64,000 bases of DNA from Arthrobacter bambusae (lineage in GTDB: Bacteria; Actinomycetota; Actinomycetes; Actinomycetales; Micrococcaceae). The stretch spans positions 1-64,000 of the forward strand of contig NZ_JAUSSZ010000001.1 of the NCBI RefSeq assembly GCF_030812595.1, read 5' to 3'. The notes beneath the pieces were generated by a model. The model saw only the letters and a list, made by a program, of their open reading frames with translations. It was not told where the DNA came from and ran no database searches. The first letter of the stretch is position 1, and the number at the start of each line of letters is the position of its first letter. Both the position numbers and the translations under genes were made by a program. Positions 34,911 to 44,638 of this stretch are shown here, in pieces.

Positions 34911-37448
34911 TCAGCCCTCCCCGGCTTCGCCTTCATCCCACGCCATGCTCGCACCGATTGCATCCACGGGCTGGGAGAGGGGGACACCGGAGCCGTCGCG
35001 GCGGCCGTGCTCCTGGGGGAGGGCACGGGCGACCCCGGCGCTGGACGACGCCTTGGCCGGGCCGTGGCCAGCCCATCCGAGCAGCAGTGTGTCTTCTCCC
35101 TTGAGGAAGCGGTGGGCCCGCACGCCTCCCGTCGCCCGGCCCTTGGCCGGATACTCCTCGAACGGGGTGATCTTCGCCGTGCCCGGAGCAGTCCCCGGCA
35201 GCGCGCCGTTGCTGCCGGCGATCGTCACGACGACGGCGGCAGGGTCGTTGACGCGCACCGTGCCGAAGTGAATGACCTCGTCGCCGTCCCCGAGCTTGAT
35301 GCCAGCCATGCCGCCTGCGGTACGGCCCTGCGGCCGTACCGCAGAGGCACTGAAACGCAGGAGCTGCGCGAGCCGGGTCACGAAGACGAGGTCGACGTCG
35401 TCGTCCTGGGCGGGCGCTACGCCCACCACGGCGTCCTTGTCCTTGAGGGCAATGATTTCCCAGTCTTCGCGGTTCAACGGATAGTCGGGCTGGACGCGCT
35501 TGACCACGCCCTGGACCGTTCCGATGGCCAACACGGCATCCAATGGCACGAATGCCACGAGCGTTTCGCCCTTGAGGAGGGTGATGAAGTCCTTTGCCGC
35601 GACGCCGCCGGCAAGATTGGGCAGGCCGGACATGGGCGGCAGCGCAGGCATGTCCATGACTTGTACCCGGAGCATGCGGCCCTGCGAGGTGACCGCGCCG
35701 ATCTCGCCGCGCGCGGTGGTCTTGACGACCGAGCGGTAGACGTCATGCTTGCTCCGCGGGCCGGATTCGGCGAGCGGCTCCTGGTTGGAGGTCCGAGCGA
35801 TCTGGCCGGAAGCACTGAGCAGGGCCCAGCAAGGGTCATCGGGGATTTCGAGCGGGAGCGCGGCGGCCTTGCCCTTGCCCGCGGGAACGGCTGCTGCAAG
35901 CGACGCGGCGACGGTGGGGGAGACAGCTTCGGACTCCAGGAGAACCGTGCGTCGGGGGGTGCCGTACTTCTCCGCCACTTCGGCCAGCTCTCCGGACACC
36001 ACCTCGCGCAGGAGCACGTCGGAGGCCAGGATCGCCTCGAGCTCGGCGATCTCCCGGCGCAGTTCCTCCTGCTCTTTCTCGAGTTCGATGCGCGAGTACT
36101 TGGTCAGCTGGCGCAAGCGAAGTTCCAGGATGTAGTTGGCCTGGATCTCGGACAAATCGTAGATGGACATCAGCCGTTCGCGGGCGGCCGATGCCTCGTC
36201 CGAGGACCGGATGATCTGGATGACCTCGTCGATATCGACGATCGCGATCAGCAGGCCCTCCACCAGGTGGAGGCGGTCCTTCTTCTTTCCCAGGCGGAAG
36301 GCTGTGCGACGGCGCACGACGGAAAGCCGGTGGCCGACGTAGACCTGCAACAGCTGGAGCAGGCCCAGGGTCTGCGGCTGCCCATCCACCAAGGTGACAT
36401 TGTTGATGCCGAAGGAATCTTCCATCGGGGTGAACCGGTAGAGCTGCTGCAGCACGGCGTCGGGGTTGAAGCCGTTCTTGATCTCGATGACGAGCCGGAG
36501 CCCGTGCTTGCGGTCAGTGAGGTCCATGACATCGCTGATGCCCGTCAGCTTTTTGGCGTTGACGGCATCCTTGATCTTCTCGATGACCTTCTCCGGACCC
36601 ACCATGTAGGGGAGTTCGGTCACTACGAGGCCGGTGCGGCGTGCGGTCAGCTGTTCGATCTCCGCCTTGGCGCGGGTCTTGAACGAACCGCGTCCCGTGG
36701 CGTATGCGTCACGGATTCCGTCCAACCCGACGATCCGGCCGCCGGTGGGAAGGTCCGGGCCGGGCACGAACCTCATCACGTCTTCCAGCGTGGCGTCCGG
36801 ATTGGCGATGAGGTGCCGGGCGGCCGCGATGACCTCCACGAGGTTGTGGGGAGCCATATTGGTGGCCATGCCGACGGCGATCCCGGTGGTGCCGTTGACC
36901 AGCAAATTGGGGAAGGCCGCGGGCAGGACATCCGGCTGGGTCAGCTGGTTGTCGTAGTTGGGGACGAAGTCCACCACGTCTTCGTCGAGGTGTTCGGTCA
37001 TCGTCATCGCAGCCGCGGCGAGCCGCGCTTCGGTGTAACGCGGTGCTGCCGGGCCGTCGTCGAGCGAACCGAAGTTGCCGTGCCCGTCGATCAGGGGCAA
37101 GCGAAGCGAGAAGTCCTGCGCCATGCGCACCATGGCGTCGTAGATGGCCGCGTCACCGTGGGGGTGCAGCTTTCCCATGACTTCGCCCACCACGCGGGCA
37201 CTCTTCACATGCCCGCGGTCCGGGCGCAGGCCCATGTCGCTCATCATGTACAAGATGCGCCGCTGGACAGGTTTCAGGCCGTCGCGCGCATCGGGGAGCG
37301 CGCGGGAATAGATCACCGAATACGCGTACTCCAGGAAGGAGCCTTCCATTTCGGAAGTGACGTCGATATCGATGATGTTCTCGGTGAAGTCCCCGTCGAG
37401 GGCGGCCGAAGCGGCGTTTGCGCGGGAGGGACTTTGGCTGCGTGCCAT
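34911..37448 (-). CDS. parC: Type IIA DNA topoisomerase subunit A (ParC/GyrA-like)
   Basis: This breakage-reunion subunit (845 aa) has an N-terminal winged-helix and tower domain with catalytic Tyr138 in [10 protein letters not shown], and a quinolone-determining segment [10 protein letters not shown] (95-104). A coiled-coil arm follows (about 360-460) and then a C-terminal beta-pinwheel (about 500-820). I see no canonical GyrA box (QRRGGKG), which favours topoisomerase IV A, partnered with 22632-24740. The position matching E. coli GyrA Ser83 is alanine. No strong ribosome site is seen at the ATG. Confidence 0.88.
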   Translation of the reverse strand: MARSQSPSRANAASAALDGDFTENIIDIDVTSEMEGSFLEYAYSVIYSRALPDARDGLKPVQRRILYMMSDMGLRPDRGHVKSARVVGEVMGKLHPHGDAAIYDAMVRMAQDFSLRLPLIDGHGNFGSLDDGPAAPRYTEARLAAAAMTMTEHLDEDVVDFVPNYDNQLTQPDVLPAAFPNLLVNGTTGIAVGMATNMAPHNLVEVIAAARHLIANPDATLEDVMRFVPGPDLPTGGRIVGLDGIRDAYATGRGSFKTRAKAEIEQLTARRTGLVVTELPYMVGPEKVIEKIKDAVNAKKLTGISDVMDLTDRKHGLRLVIEIKNGFNPDAVLQQLYRFTPMEDSFGINNVTLVDGQPQTLGLLQLLQVYVGHRLSVVRRRTAFRLGKKKDRLHLVEGLLIAIVDIDEVIQIIRSSDEASAARERLMSIYDLSEIQANYILELRLRQLTKYSRIELEKEQEELRREIAELEAILASDVLLREVVSGELAEVAEKYGTPRRTVLLESEAVSPTVAASLAAAVPAGKGKAAALPLEIPDDPCWALLSASGQIARTSNQEPLAESGPRSKHDVYRSVVKTTARGEIGAVTSQGRMLRVQVMDMPALPPMSGLPNLAGGVAAKDFITLLKGETLVAFVPLDAVLAIGTVQGVVKRVQPDYPLNREDWEIIALKDKDAVVGVAPAQDDDVDLVFVTRLAQLLRFSASAVRPQGRTAGGMAGIKLGDGDEVIHFGTVRVNDPAAVVVTIAGSNGALPGTAPGTAKITPFEEYPAKGRATGGVRAHRFLKGEDTLLLGWAGHGPAKASSSAGVARALPQEHGRRDGSGVPLSQPVDAIGASMAWDEGEAGEG

Positions 37449-37484
37449 GGAGTCGGTGGATCCTTAAACGTGTACTGCGGAAGA

Positions 37485-37499
37485 CTTAGCTAGGCTAAG
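37485..37499. promoter_or_regulatory. Palindrome CTTAGC-TAG-GCTAAG at the GNAT/synthetase promoter
   Basis: The inverted repeat lies 3 nt upstream of the start codon at 37503 and overlaps the -10-like TAGGCT (37491-37496), which is 6 nt from the ATG. There is no ribosome site, so the transcript is probably leaderless. The palindrome resembles DtxR/IdeR boxes only partly (about 12 of 19 positions). Confidence 0.4.
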
Positions 37500-37502
37500 C
37501 CT

Positions 37503-40196
37503 ATGGTGGATCAGCCCGGCGCCGGCGTATATCCGGAATATTGGGAGGCCGATGTCGTGCTCCGCGACGGCGGAACGGCCCACTTGAGACCTATCTCACC
37601 CGAGGATTCGGACGCCCTCCAGGCTTTCCATGCCGCGCAGTCGGAGGCCTCCATTTACATGCGGTTCTTCTCGTTCAAGCCCAGGCTCTCCAGCAAGGAA
37701 CTTCGCCGCTTCACCGAGGTGGACCACAGGGACCGGGTGGCGTTCGTCATCACCATCGGCGGCGAGATCGTGGGGGTCGGCCGGTACGATCGGCTCGATG
37801 ACCCCACGGAGGCCGAAGTGGCCTTCAATATCTCCGATAACCAGCAGGGCCGGGGCATCGGCTCCATCCTTCTCGAACACTTGGCTGCCGCTGCCCGGGA
37901 GAACGGGATCCGCCGCTTCACGGCCGAGGTCCTGCCGGAGAACCGCAAGATGCTCCGGGTCTTTGCCGATGCCGGATACGAGCTCGCGCGCAAATTCGAT
38001 GACGGCGTCGTCAGCGTTGAATTCAACATCGACCCCACCGAAAAATCCCTGGCCGTCATGGAATCCCGGGAGCACCGCGCCGAGGCGCGAAGCGTACGGG
38101 ACTTGCTGGCGCCGTCGTCGATCGCGGTGGTGGGCGCCAGCCGCCGGTGGGGGACTGTCGGGCACCAATTGCTTGAACACATCATAGAAGGCGGCTTCAC
38201 TGGCGCGGTCCATGCGGTCAACCCTGAAGCATTCGAACTGGCCGGCATGAAGTCCTTCGCCCGCATCGCCGACGTTCCCGGGCCCGTTCAACTCGCAGTC
38301 ATCGCGGTTCCGTACGAGGAAGTGCCGAAAGTCGTGGACGAGTGCGGGGCGGCCGGGGTCAAAGGCCTGGTGGTCGCCACGGCGGGTTACGCGGACGACG
38401 GCGAGCGGGGGCTTCGGAGGCAGCGGGACTTGGTGCGCCAGGCCAGGTCCTATGGGATGCGCGTGATCGGCCCCGAGTCGTTGGGGATTGTGAATACCAA
38501 TCCGGAGGTTTCGCTCAACGCGTCCATGGCGCCGGGCTTGCCCCGGCGTGGGGGACTGGGGCTGTTTTCGCAATCCGCGGCCATCGGGGTCTCCGTTTAT
38601 GCCGCGGCGAGCCGCCGGGGCTTGGGCCTTTCCTCGTTCCTGTCTGCCGGGAACCGCGCCGATATCTCCGGCAACGACGTCATGCAGTTCTGGGAAGACG
38701 ATCCCGATACTGCCGCCGTCGGGCTTTACCTGGAGTCCATCGGCAATCCCCGCAAGTTTTCCCGCCTGGCCCGCCGATTGTCGCGGAGCAAGCCGGTCAT
38801 CGTTGCCAAATCGGATGTCACCGGCTTGCGCCTTCCGCCGGGTCACGTGGTCAGGACAACATTGGCACCCTCGGCGGCACTGGACGCGATGATGCGCCAA
38901 GCCGGGGTTATCGCCGTCGAAACCATCGAACAGCTCATGGATGTGGCGCAGATCGTTTCCAGCCAGCCGCTGCCCAAAGGGCCGGCGCTCGCCGTCTACA
39001 GCAATTCCGCGGCCTTCGGGAAGGTTGTCGCGGACAATGCGGCGCCCCACGGACTCGTTGTCGACAGGATCGTGACCGACGTGGACCTGGACGCGGGGAC
39101 CTCCGCAGCGCGGGAAGGGCTGCGGCGCAGCCTCCGGAAGAATCTTGCGGACGATTCCGTGCATGCGGTGGTGGCGGCGATGGTGCCGTCCCGCAGCCTC
39201 ACGATGGACGCGATCGCCGGAGTGCTGGCAGAGTGCGCGGCGGAGGCGGACAAACCCGTCGTGGCGGCTTTCACGGGGATACTCGACAGTTCCGTGCAAC
39301 TGGATGGAGTGCTTGCCCCAAGCGGAGAGTCCGGGCCCTCGCTTCCTTGCTATTCCAGCGCCGGCAGCGCAGTGGCGGCGCTGGCGGCCGTGGTCCGTTA
39401 CGCGAAGTGGCTGGATAGGGACCAGGGCATCTTTGTGGAGCCTGCGGGTTGCGACCGCGAGGGTACCCGAGAACACATCGAACGGCTCTTGTCTTCCGTC
39501 GCGGGGGAGCAATTGGTCCGGCTCGACGACGGCGAAGCGGCCGCCCTCCTGTCCCGCTACGGCATCCCCGTGGTGCCCTCGGCTGTGTTCGAGAGCGACG
39601 ACGAAGCTGTGGCCGCAGCCGAACGGCTCGGTTGGCCCGTGGTGCTCAAGACCACGGACCCGGCCCTCCGGCATCGCCTGGATCTGGGTGGGGTGCGGCT
39701 GGACATCGAGGACGCGGACTCGCTGCGGCGCAATATCGTCCAGATGCGCCGCGCCCTTGAGCCGTACGGTTCATCAGCGATTGAGGTGCAGGCCATGGTT
39801 TCCGTGGGGCAGGCCTGCAGGTTCCGGGCCATCGAGGATCCGCTGCTGGGCCCGGTGGTGTCCTTCGGCTTGGCGGGCGACGCCGTGAACCTCCTGGACG
39901 ATTGGGCGCACCGGGTACCGCCTTTGTCCTCCACCGATCTCCACGACTTCATCAGGGCACCCCGGGCTTCGCTTAAGCTCTTCGGTTACCAAGGGCTGCC
40001 TGCAGTTGACGTAGCGGCCCTCGAGGACCTTGGAGCCCGGCTGGTCCGCCTCAAGGATGAACATCCCGGGATCGCCCTGGTGGAATTCAATCCCGTCCTG
40101 GCTGGGACCCGGGGCGCAAAGATCCTTGCCGCCGAGGTATGGATCGGGAACGCGGCACAGCGTACGGACAGTGCCCGCCGTGCGATGCGCAGCTGA
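37503..40196 (+). CDS. GNAT acetyltransferase fused to acyl-CoA synthetase (NDP-forming) domains, PatA-like
   Basis: This 897-aa cytoplasmic fusion has an N-terminal GNAT domain (about 15-165, with acetyl-CoA loop NQQGRGIGSILLEHL). A CoA-binding Rossmann domain starts at SSIAVVGASRRWG (about 205), succinyl-CoA-ligase-like domains follow, and an ATP-grasp domain closes the protein (about 680-890, WPVVLKTTDPALRHR). His448 in PPGHVVRTT may match the phospho-histidine of ADP-forming acetyl-CoA synthetase, but its context is degenerate, so ligase activity may be lost. Relatives with this order acetylate lysines on acyl-CoA synthetases and other proteins. It is divergent from parC and probably leaderless. 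Confidence 0.88.
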   Translation: MVDQPGAGVYPEYWEADVVLRDGGTAHLRPISPEDSDALQAFHAAQSEASIYMRFFSFKPRLSSKELRRFTEVDHRDRVAFVITIGGEIVGVGRYDRLDDPTEAEVAFNISDNQQGRGIGSILLEHLAAAARENGIRRFTAEVLPENRKMLRVFADAGYELARKFDDGVVSVEFNIDPTEKSLAVMESREHRAEARSVRDLLAPSSIAVVGASRRWGTVGHQLLEHIIEGGFTGAVHAVNPEAFELAGMKSFARIADVPGPVQLAVIAVPYEEVPKVVDECGAAGVKGLVVATAGYADDGERGLRRQRDLVRQARSYGMRVIGPESLGIVNTNPEVSLNASMAPGLPRRGGLGLFSQSAAIGVSVYAAASRRGLGLSSFLSAGNRADISGNDVMQFWEDDPDTAAVGLYLESIGNPRKFSRLARRLSRSKPVIVAKSDVTGLRLPPGHVVRTTLAPSAALDAMMRQAGVIAVETIEQLMDVAQIVSSQPLPKGPALAVYSNSAAFGKVVADNAAPHGLVVDRIVTDVDLDAGTSAAREGLRRSLRKNLADDSVHAVVAAMVPSRSLTMDAIAGVLAECAAEADKPVVAAFTGILDSSVQLDGVLAPSGESGPSLPCYSSAGSAVAALAAVVRYAKWLDRDQGIFVEPAGCDREGTREHIERLLSSVAGEQLVRLDDGEAAALLSRYGIPVVPSAVFESDDEAVAAAERLGWPVVLKTTDPALRHRLDLGGVRLDIEDADSLRRNIVQMRRALEPYGSSAIEVQAMVSVGQACRFRAIEDPLLGPVVSFGLAGDAVNLLDDWAHRVPPLSSTDLHDFIRAPRASLKLFGYQGLPAVDVAALEDLGARLVRLKDEHPGIALVEFNPVLAGTRGAKILAAEVWIGNAAQRTDSARRAMRS

Positions 40197-40204
40197 GCGG
40201 ACAG

Positions 40205-40234
40205 TTGACCGCCGGAAGGCTGGACGGTTATGAA
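40205..40234 (+). promoter_or_regulatory. Candidate promoter of the DUF5998-phosphatase-tdk operon
   Basis: TTGACC (40205-40210) and TATGAA (40229-40234) are separated by 18 nt, 30 nt before the ATG at 40264. A GGGGGA ribosome site follows, so unlike several neighbours this gene should have a leader. Confidence 0.4.
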
Positions 40235-40263
40235 GTCCCCAGCCGATCTGTGAAAATGGGGGA

Positions 40264-40992
40264 ATGAGCTCGAAGTCCCCGACGCCTCCGTCCGGTCCGG
40301 CTACCACCGGGCACCATGCAGCACACAACCACAGCTCGCAGGGGCAGAGCCTGGATCAGGCGCTTCAACGGGCAGGTTTCTACCCTGTCCTTGTTGCCGA
40401 TGTTGTGGCCGATGCCTTGGATGGGCGTGACTGCCTTGCGCACTTGGTGCATTTGGAAACGCATTTCGACCGTGCCGAGGTACGGCGGCACATCACGGTC
40501 CTGGTCCTCACCGAGGACATGTTGGTGATCACCCACGTCGACGACCAGCAGCTTGACGAGGCCGGCGAGCAGATCGTCGCCCAGATTTCCACCGAATCAG
40601 TGCCCGTGGCACAAATCCGCTCGGTAGTCCTGAGCTACATGTATGCGCAGCCGCAGAACTACACTCCAAGCGACCCCGTCAGGGAGCTCACCCTGTCCAT
40701 TGCCTGGTCCGGCGGCCAGCGCCTCGATGTGGGACCTGCGAGTTGCGGCGATCCCCAGTGCGAAGCCGACCATGGGTACACGGGCACCATCTCCCAGGAG
40801 GACATCGTGCTGCGGATCAGCTCGGAGGCCGACGGACCCAGGGCTGTCCAGGACGCGAAGGTCTTTGCCCGCGCGTTGCGGGCTGTGAACACAGGCGCTT
40901 CCGGGCCTGCGGTCCACCCTGGGACCATCTCCGCCCCGCGACTGCGCTCGGGGGTCTTCGGAAACCGCCTGAGCCGCGGGCACCAGCGCTGA
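40264..40992 (+). CDS. DUF5998 family protein
   Basis: This 242-aa actinobacterial protein has an N-terminal 25-residue His/Pro/Ser-rich tail, then the conserved domain beginning SLDQALQRAGFYPVLVADVVADAL. It includes HLETHFDRAEVRRHITVLVLTEDMLVI, PDPVREL-like and CGDPQCEADHGYTG segments. The CGDPQCEADH cluster could bind a metal. Function is unknown. Its TGA overlaps the ATG of the phosphatase-like gene by one base, and that gene overlaps tdk, so the three are translationally linked. Confidence 0.82.
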   Translation: MSSKSPTPPSGPATTGHHAAHNHSSQGQSLDQALQRAGFYPVLVADVVADALDGRDCLAHLVHLETHFDRAEVRRHITVLVLTEDMLVITHVDDQQLDEAGEQIVAQISTESVPVAQIRSVVLSYMYAQPQNYTPSDPVRELTLSIAWSGGQRLDVGPASCGDPQCEADHGYTGTISQEDIVLRISSEADGPRAVQDAKVFARALRAVNTGASGPAVHPGTISAPRLRSGVFGNRLSRGHQR

Positions 40993-42221
40993 TGGCGGCT
41001 TCGGAACACGTCGCCCAGGACACCGCCCCCGTTTCCAGTACCGTCCCTGAGCTTCCCGGCGCGCCGCTCTATGGCAGCAAATCCATCGCCGAGGTCTTCA
41101 CCAGCGCCGCAGCGAGCATGGGCCTGCCCGGCTTCGAAAACAAGCTTCAATTGCCTGCGTCGCAACGCGTGTGCGTGGTTGTCGCTGATGGCCTGGGGCG
41201 CAATCTCCTCAAGCAGAAGGCCGCCCACACCCCGTTTCTGAGGTCGGTTGCGAATTCGGGACAGGGAGCCGTCCCGGTGTGGCTTGATTCAGCGTTCCCT
41301 TCCACCACCGCATCGTCCTTGGCCAGCCTCGGAACCGGCCTGACTCCGGGCGAACACGGCATGGTCGGCTATGACGTCCTGGATCCCGACCAGGACAAAG
41401 TGGTGAACCTGCTCGGCAATTGGGACGCCGGCGTCGACCCCGTGCGCTGGCAGCCGTTCCCGACAATTTTCGAACGCGTCGCCGCGGACGCCGACGTCGT
41501 CACGGTGAGCCTGCCCCAGTTCGGCGCGTCACCGATGACCCGTGCGGCGCTCCGGGGAAGCCGGTTCGTGGGGGGCAGCTCGCTCCATGCCCGGACGGCG
41601 GCGGCGGGGCAGGAAATGGCTGCCGGAACCCGCACGCTGATGTATTTTTACGTCAACGAGCTGGACAAAGCCGGGCACCGCTACGGCTGCCAGTCCGATC
41701 GCTGGGAGCACCAGCTCGAAGAAATCGATTCGACGGTCAAGCGGCTCTCTGCCTCGCTTCCTGCGGGGACGACCATCCTGCTCACCGGCGACCATGGAAT
41801 GCTTGACGTCCCGGAGTCGCAGCGCATCGACTACTCGGCCGATCCGGCCCTTATCGCCGGGGTCCGGCACACAGCAGGCGAGCCACGCATGGTTCATCTG
41901 TACCTGGAACCCGACGCCGGAGAGCGTCACAGGGATGCCCTGCTGCTTGCCTGGCGCGCGCGCTTCGGCGGGCGGATCTGGTCCTTCACCCGAGAGCAGG
42001 CCCTTGAGGCAGGTCTCTTCGGGGCCCTGCGAGCTGAAGTTTCGCCGCGGATTGGCGATGTCATGATCGCTGCCCGGGACACTTTGGCGCTTTATGACGT
42101 CCGCCGGGTCCGTCCGGCTGCCTTGGAGGTGGTGGGGCAGCACGGTTCGCTGACCAAGGCGGAGCGCGAAGTTCCTTTGCTTTGCTTCCCGGCCGGAGGA
42201 CCCAAGGGGCGGCGTGGCTGA
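40992..42221 (+). CDS. Alkaline phosphatase superfamily protein (nucleotide pyrophosphatase-like)
   Basis: This 409-aa metal-dependent phosphatase/phosphodiesterase superfamily member has the metal-site motifs VVADGLGRN (Asp), SAFPSTTASSLASLGTG (nucleophile Thr region), NELDKAGHRYG and TGDHGMLDV. No signal peptide or membrane segment is visible, so it is probably cytoplasmic. Relatives hydrolyse nucleotide or phosphonate esters; placement next to thymidine kinase fits nucleotide metabolism but does not prove it. The start overlaps the upstream stop (TGATG) and its end overlaps tdk by 8 nt. Confidence 0.86.
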   Translation: MAASEHVAQDTAPVSSTVPELPGAPLYGSKSIAEVFTSAAASMGLPGFENKLQLPASQRVCVVVADGLGRNLLKQKAAHTPFLRSVANSGQGAVPVWLDSAFPSTTASSLASLGTGLTPGEHGMVGYDVLDPDQDKVVNLLGNWDAGVDPVRWQPFPTIFERVAADADVVTVSLPQFGASPMTRAALRGSRFVGGSSLHARTAAAGQEMAAGTRTLMYFYVNELDKAGHRYGCQSDRWEHQLEEIDSTVKRLSASLPAGTTILLTGDHGMLDVPESQRIDYSADPALIAGVRHTAGEPRMVHLYLEPDAGERHRDALLLAWRARFGGRIWSFTREQALEAGLFGALRAEVSPRIGDVMIAARDTLALYDVRRVRPAALEVVGQHGSLTKAEREVPLLCFPAGGPKGRRG

Positions 42222-42930
42222 GCTTATTTTCTTCTCCGGGACCATGGACTGCGGCAAGTCCACCCTTGCATTGCAGATGGACTACAACCACCGCGCCCGC
42301 GGCCGGGGCGGCGTCCGCTTCAGTTGCAACGACCGCGCGGGCGGCTCAGTCATCTCAAGCCGGCTTGGACTCCAGACAGGCGCGGTGGAGGTCCTTGAGA
42401 CTACAGATTTCTGGGACGAAGTTGTCCGACGCCGGACGACAGGCCTCAAGGTCGACTACCTGATCTGTGATGAAGCCCAGTTTTACTCGCCGGAGCAAGT
42501 GGAACAGCTGGCGCGCGTCGTCGATGAGATGGACGTGGACGTGTTCGCATTCGGAATCACGTCCGACTTCCGGACCCGCCTGTTCCCGGGGTCCCAGCGT
42601 TTCGTGGAGCTCGCGGACAGGGTCCAGGTCCTGCAGGTCGAAGCGCTTTGCTGGTGCGGTCGCCGGGCAACACACAACGCGCGGACAGTGGACGGCATCA
42701 TGGTGGTCGAAGGCGAGCAAGTCGTGGTGGGAGACGTTGCCATGGAGGCCGGGCGGGCGGAGGCCACCCTGGAGGACACCAAAGCGTCGCACCCGGTTGT
42801 CGGATACGAGACGCTCTGCCGGCGGCACTACATGCGCCGGGTCACGGCGCACGGGGCCAACCTCATGGCGAGCCGGGACCAGTTGCTGCCCTTCGACGTC
42901 GACGCTTGCCTTTGGCACGGCACCAGCTGA
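42214..42930 (+). CDS. tdk: Thymidine kinase
   Basis: This 238-aa type II thymidine kinase phosphorylates thymidine to dTMP with ATP. The P-loop is GTMDCGKST (9-17), the DEAQFYSPEQV segment carries the Walker B-like acid, and the zinc ribbon cysteines appear in CWCGRRATHNAR and CRRHY; the lasso loop VEGEQVVVGD lies between. The start is a GTG inside the last codons of the phosphatase gene. It is the last gene of its operon and is convergent with sepH. Lying near dut, it adds to a dTTP-related neighbourhood. Confidence 0.93.
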   Translation: MAELIFFSGTMDCGKSTLALQMDYNHRARGRGGVRFSCNDRAGGSVISSRLGLQTGAVEVLETTDFWDEVVRRRTTGLKVDYLICDEAQFYSPEQVEQLARVVDEMDVDVFAFGITSDFRTRLFPGSQRFVELADRVQVLQVEALCWCGRRATHNARTVDGIMVVEGEQVVVGDVAMEAGRAEATLEDTKASHPVVGYETLCRRHYMRRVTAHGANLMASRDQLLPFDVDACLWHGTS

Positions 42931-42952
42931 AGGGGCCGGGAGCCGAAAGCTG

Positions 42953-44329
42953 CTAGTCCCCGCGAGTCCCGAAGAGGATGTCATCCCAGCTCGGGATGCT
43001 TGAGCGCTTGGGCCGTGACGGTTGGCGCTCTGCCGCTGCCCCTTCTGAAGACTCGTCATCGTTCTGGCCGGAAGGGCTGGTCTTCGGCTCTTCGCGTTCC
43101 CGCCTCGGAGCTCCGCCGAGGAGTTCGTCCAGGCCCGCCCGCGGTGCTGCCGCGTCCCGGGGTCGGGGTTCGTCGGTTCCGGCCTGTGCGCCGTGGTCGT
43201 TCCTGCCCCGCAACAACGTCACCGGGCGCAGGGGTCCCGGGATCACGGTGATTTCCCGGGTATCCGTGCTGACGCCGTCGTGAAGATGGAGGGAATCGTC
43301 TTCCTTGTCGTCCTGCTTCGGGGCCAGGCTCAGGCGGGACAGCATGGATGCGCGGGCGTCACGGCGAGTGGTAGCGGGCTCGGCGTCCGCCTTTTCGTTT
43401 TCGTCCGTGTCCGCGTCGGCTGACTCTTTGTCAGCTGTCTCCTTGTCCGCAGGTTTGTCCTCCACGTCGCCGGGACGCGGATGCGCGGCGGGCACGCCAC
43501 TGCTTAGCAGCAGCGCCAAAGCGTCGTCGCTGTCTTCGTCAAGTCCCAGCCGTTGTCCGCGGCGTGAGCGCAGCATGTCCAGGAGCCCATCGGCTTCCTT
43601 CGTGGCAGCGGCAGCCGCCGCGCGGGCCGCAGTCCCGGCGTCGGCCTCAAAGTCAAAGGGCCGGTCGGAGACGGCCGCGAGCCGCCGCGCCGGTACCGGG
43701 CCATCGAGGGGTTCCAGTTCGCTGAGCTGCTGCGCCCAGCGGTTGGCGTTCTGGATGGATTTGCGGGCCGGGTTGAACGTCCACATCGCCGGCGGCTCTT
43801 CGCCGATGGTCTCGAGGCTGCCAGGCTTTGTTTCGAAGCGTGCGACGACGGTCCACGTGCCGTCCGTCCGGCGCCAGGAATCCCACTCCACCGCTGAAGA
43901 GTCGATCCCATGGGCCGTGAGCCGGTGGGCCACCATATCGCCAAGGCTTGCAGGTTCGTCGCCGAACGCTGCGCGGTAGGAGTCCTGGCCGGGGGCCGGG
44001 GCAGCGACTTCGACTTTGCGGGCCTGCTGGGCGATGTACTCGCGCTCGGCGAGCACAGGACCCTCATAGCGCTGTACATTGGCGAGCGGCAAGCCTGATA
44101 GCTCCGCCACTTCCGCGGCGGTAGCGCCGCTGCGGATACGTGACTGAATGTCACGGGGGGACATGGCGACGGGGGTAATGGATGCGCGTGCGGCCACCTG
44201 GGCAGGTGTCCGGCTCGCTGCAACCCGCAACGCCTCATCAATCGGAAGCTGGAACATCTCGCCGCCGGTACCGCTCAACAGGAGATGTCCGCCGTCGTCG
44301 TGGACGCCAACCAGCCGTAGATCCCGCAT
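42953..44329 (-). CDS. sepH: Septation protein SepH (DUF3071)
   Basis: This 458-aa actinobacterial cell-division protein stimulates FtsZ assembly. The conserved N-terminal DUF3071 domain (about 1-190) holds a helix-turn-helix-like segment, MSPRDIQSRIRSGATAAEVAELSGLPLANVQRYEGPVLAERE. The remainder is Ala/Glu/Asp-rich and probably disordered, ending in KRSSIPSWDDILFGTR, the short conserved C-terminal motif. I place the start at 44329, where GGAGG lies 5 nt upstream, rather than the ATG at 44344. It is convergent with tdk and divergent from DUF4193. Confidence 0.9.
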   Translation of the reverse strand: MRDLRLVGVHDDGGHLLLSGTGGEMFQLPIDEALRVAASRTPAQVAARASITPVAMSPRDIQSRIRSGATAAEVAELSGLPLANVQRYEGPVLAEREYIAQQARKVEVAAPAPGQDSYRAAFGDEPASLGDMVAHRLTAHGIDSSAVEWDSWRRTDGTWTVVARFETKPGSLETIGEEPPAMWTFNPARKSIQNANRWAQQLSELEPLDGPVPARRLAAVSDRPFDFEADAGTAARAAAAAATKEADGLLDMLRSRRGQRLGLDEDSDDALALLLSSGVPAAHPRPGDVEDKPADKETADKESADADTDENEKADAEPATTRRDARASMLSRLSLAPKQDDKEDDSLHLHDGVSTDTREITVIPGPLRPVTLLRGRNDHGAQAGTDEPRPRDAAAPRAGLDELLGGAPRREREEPKTSPSGQNDDESSEGAAAERQPSRPKRSSIPSWDDILFGTRGD

Positions 44330-44638
44330 AAAATCCTCCACCATGGCCTATCTGACATTCGAAACTCTGCCACCCGCCATGGCCTTTTCCTACTAGGACA
44401 AAGGGCGCGCCGCGATATTCCGGGTTTTTCCGGGCTCCTCCGGCGTTCTCCTGCGGTGGTCATCCCCAGGGGTATGGACATTCGAGTCCGCCGGGAGGAC
44501 AATCTGGCCGATATCGGGCACAAAAATGCGGCCTCCTGCGTTACATCCTTAGATTGGAGCAGGTTCGTGAAAACAGGACCGCAAGCCCCTAAAGCACCAA
44601 GCCCTGCCTAAAGCACAAGGGAGAACGAAGAAGGGACC
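44330..44638. other. Divergent intergenic region between sepH and the DUF4193 gene
   Basis: 309 nt without a gene. A TAGATT at 44550-44555 is a possible -10 for the DUF4193 gene but has no good -35. I see no riboswitch-like or strongly palindromic element. Confidence 0.45.

Noticed and set aside
34887..37493. An 868-codon plus-strand open frame opposite the topoisomerase A gene
   Set aside because: It is the antisense shadow of a highly conserved coding sequence with matching third-position GC; its protein has no recognisable domain.
37596..39674. A 692-codon minus-strand open frame inside the GNAT/synthetase gene
   Set aside because: Antisense of conserved domains, no ribosome site and no domain in the translation.
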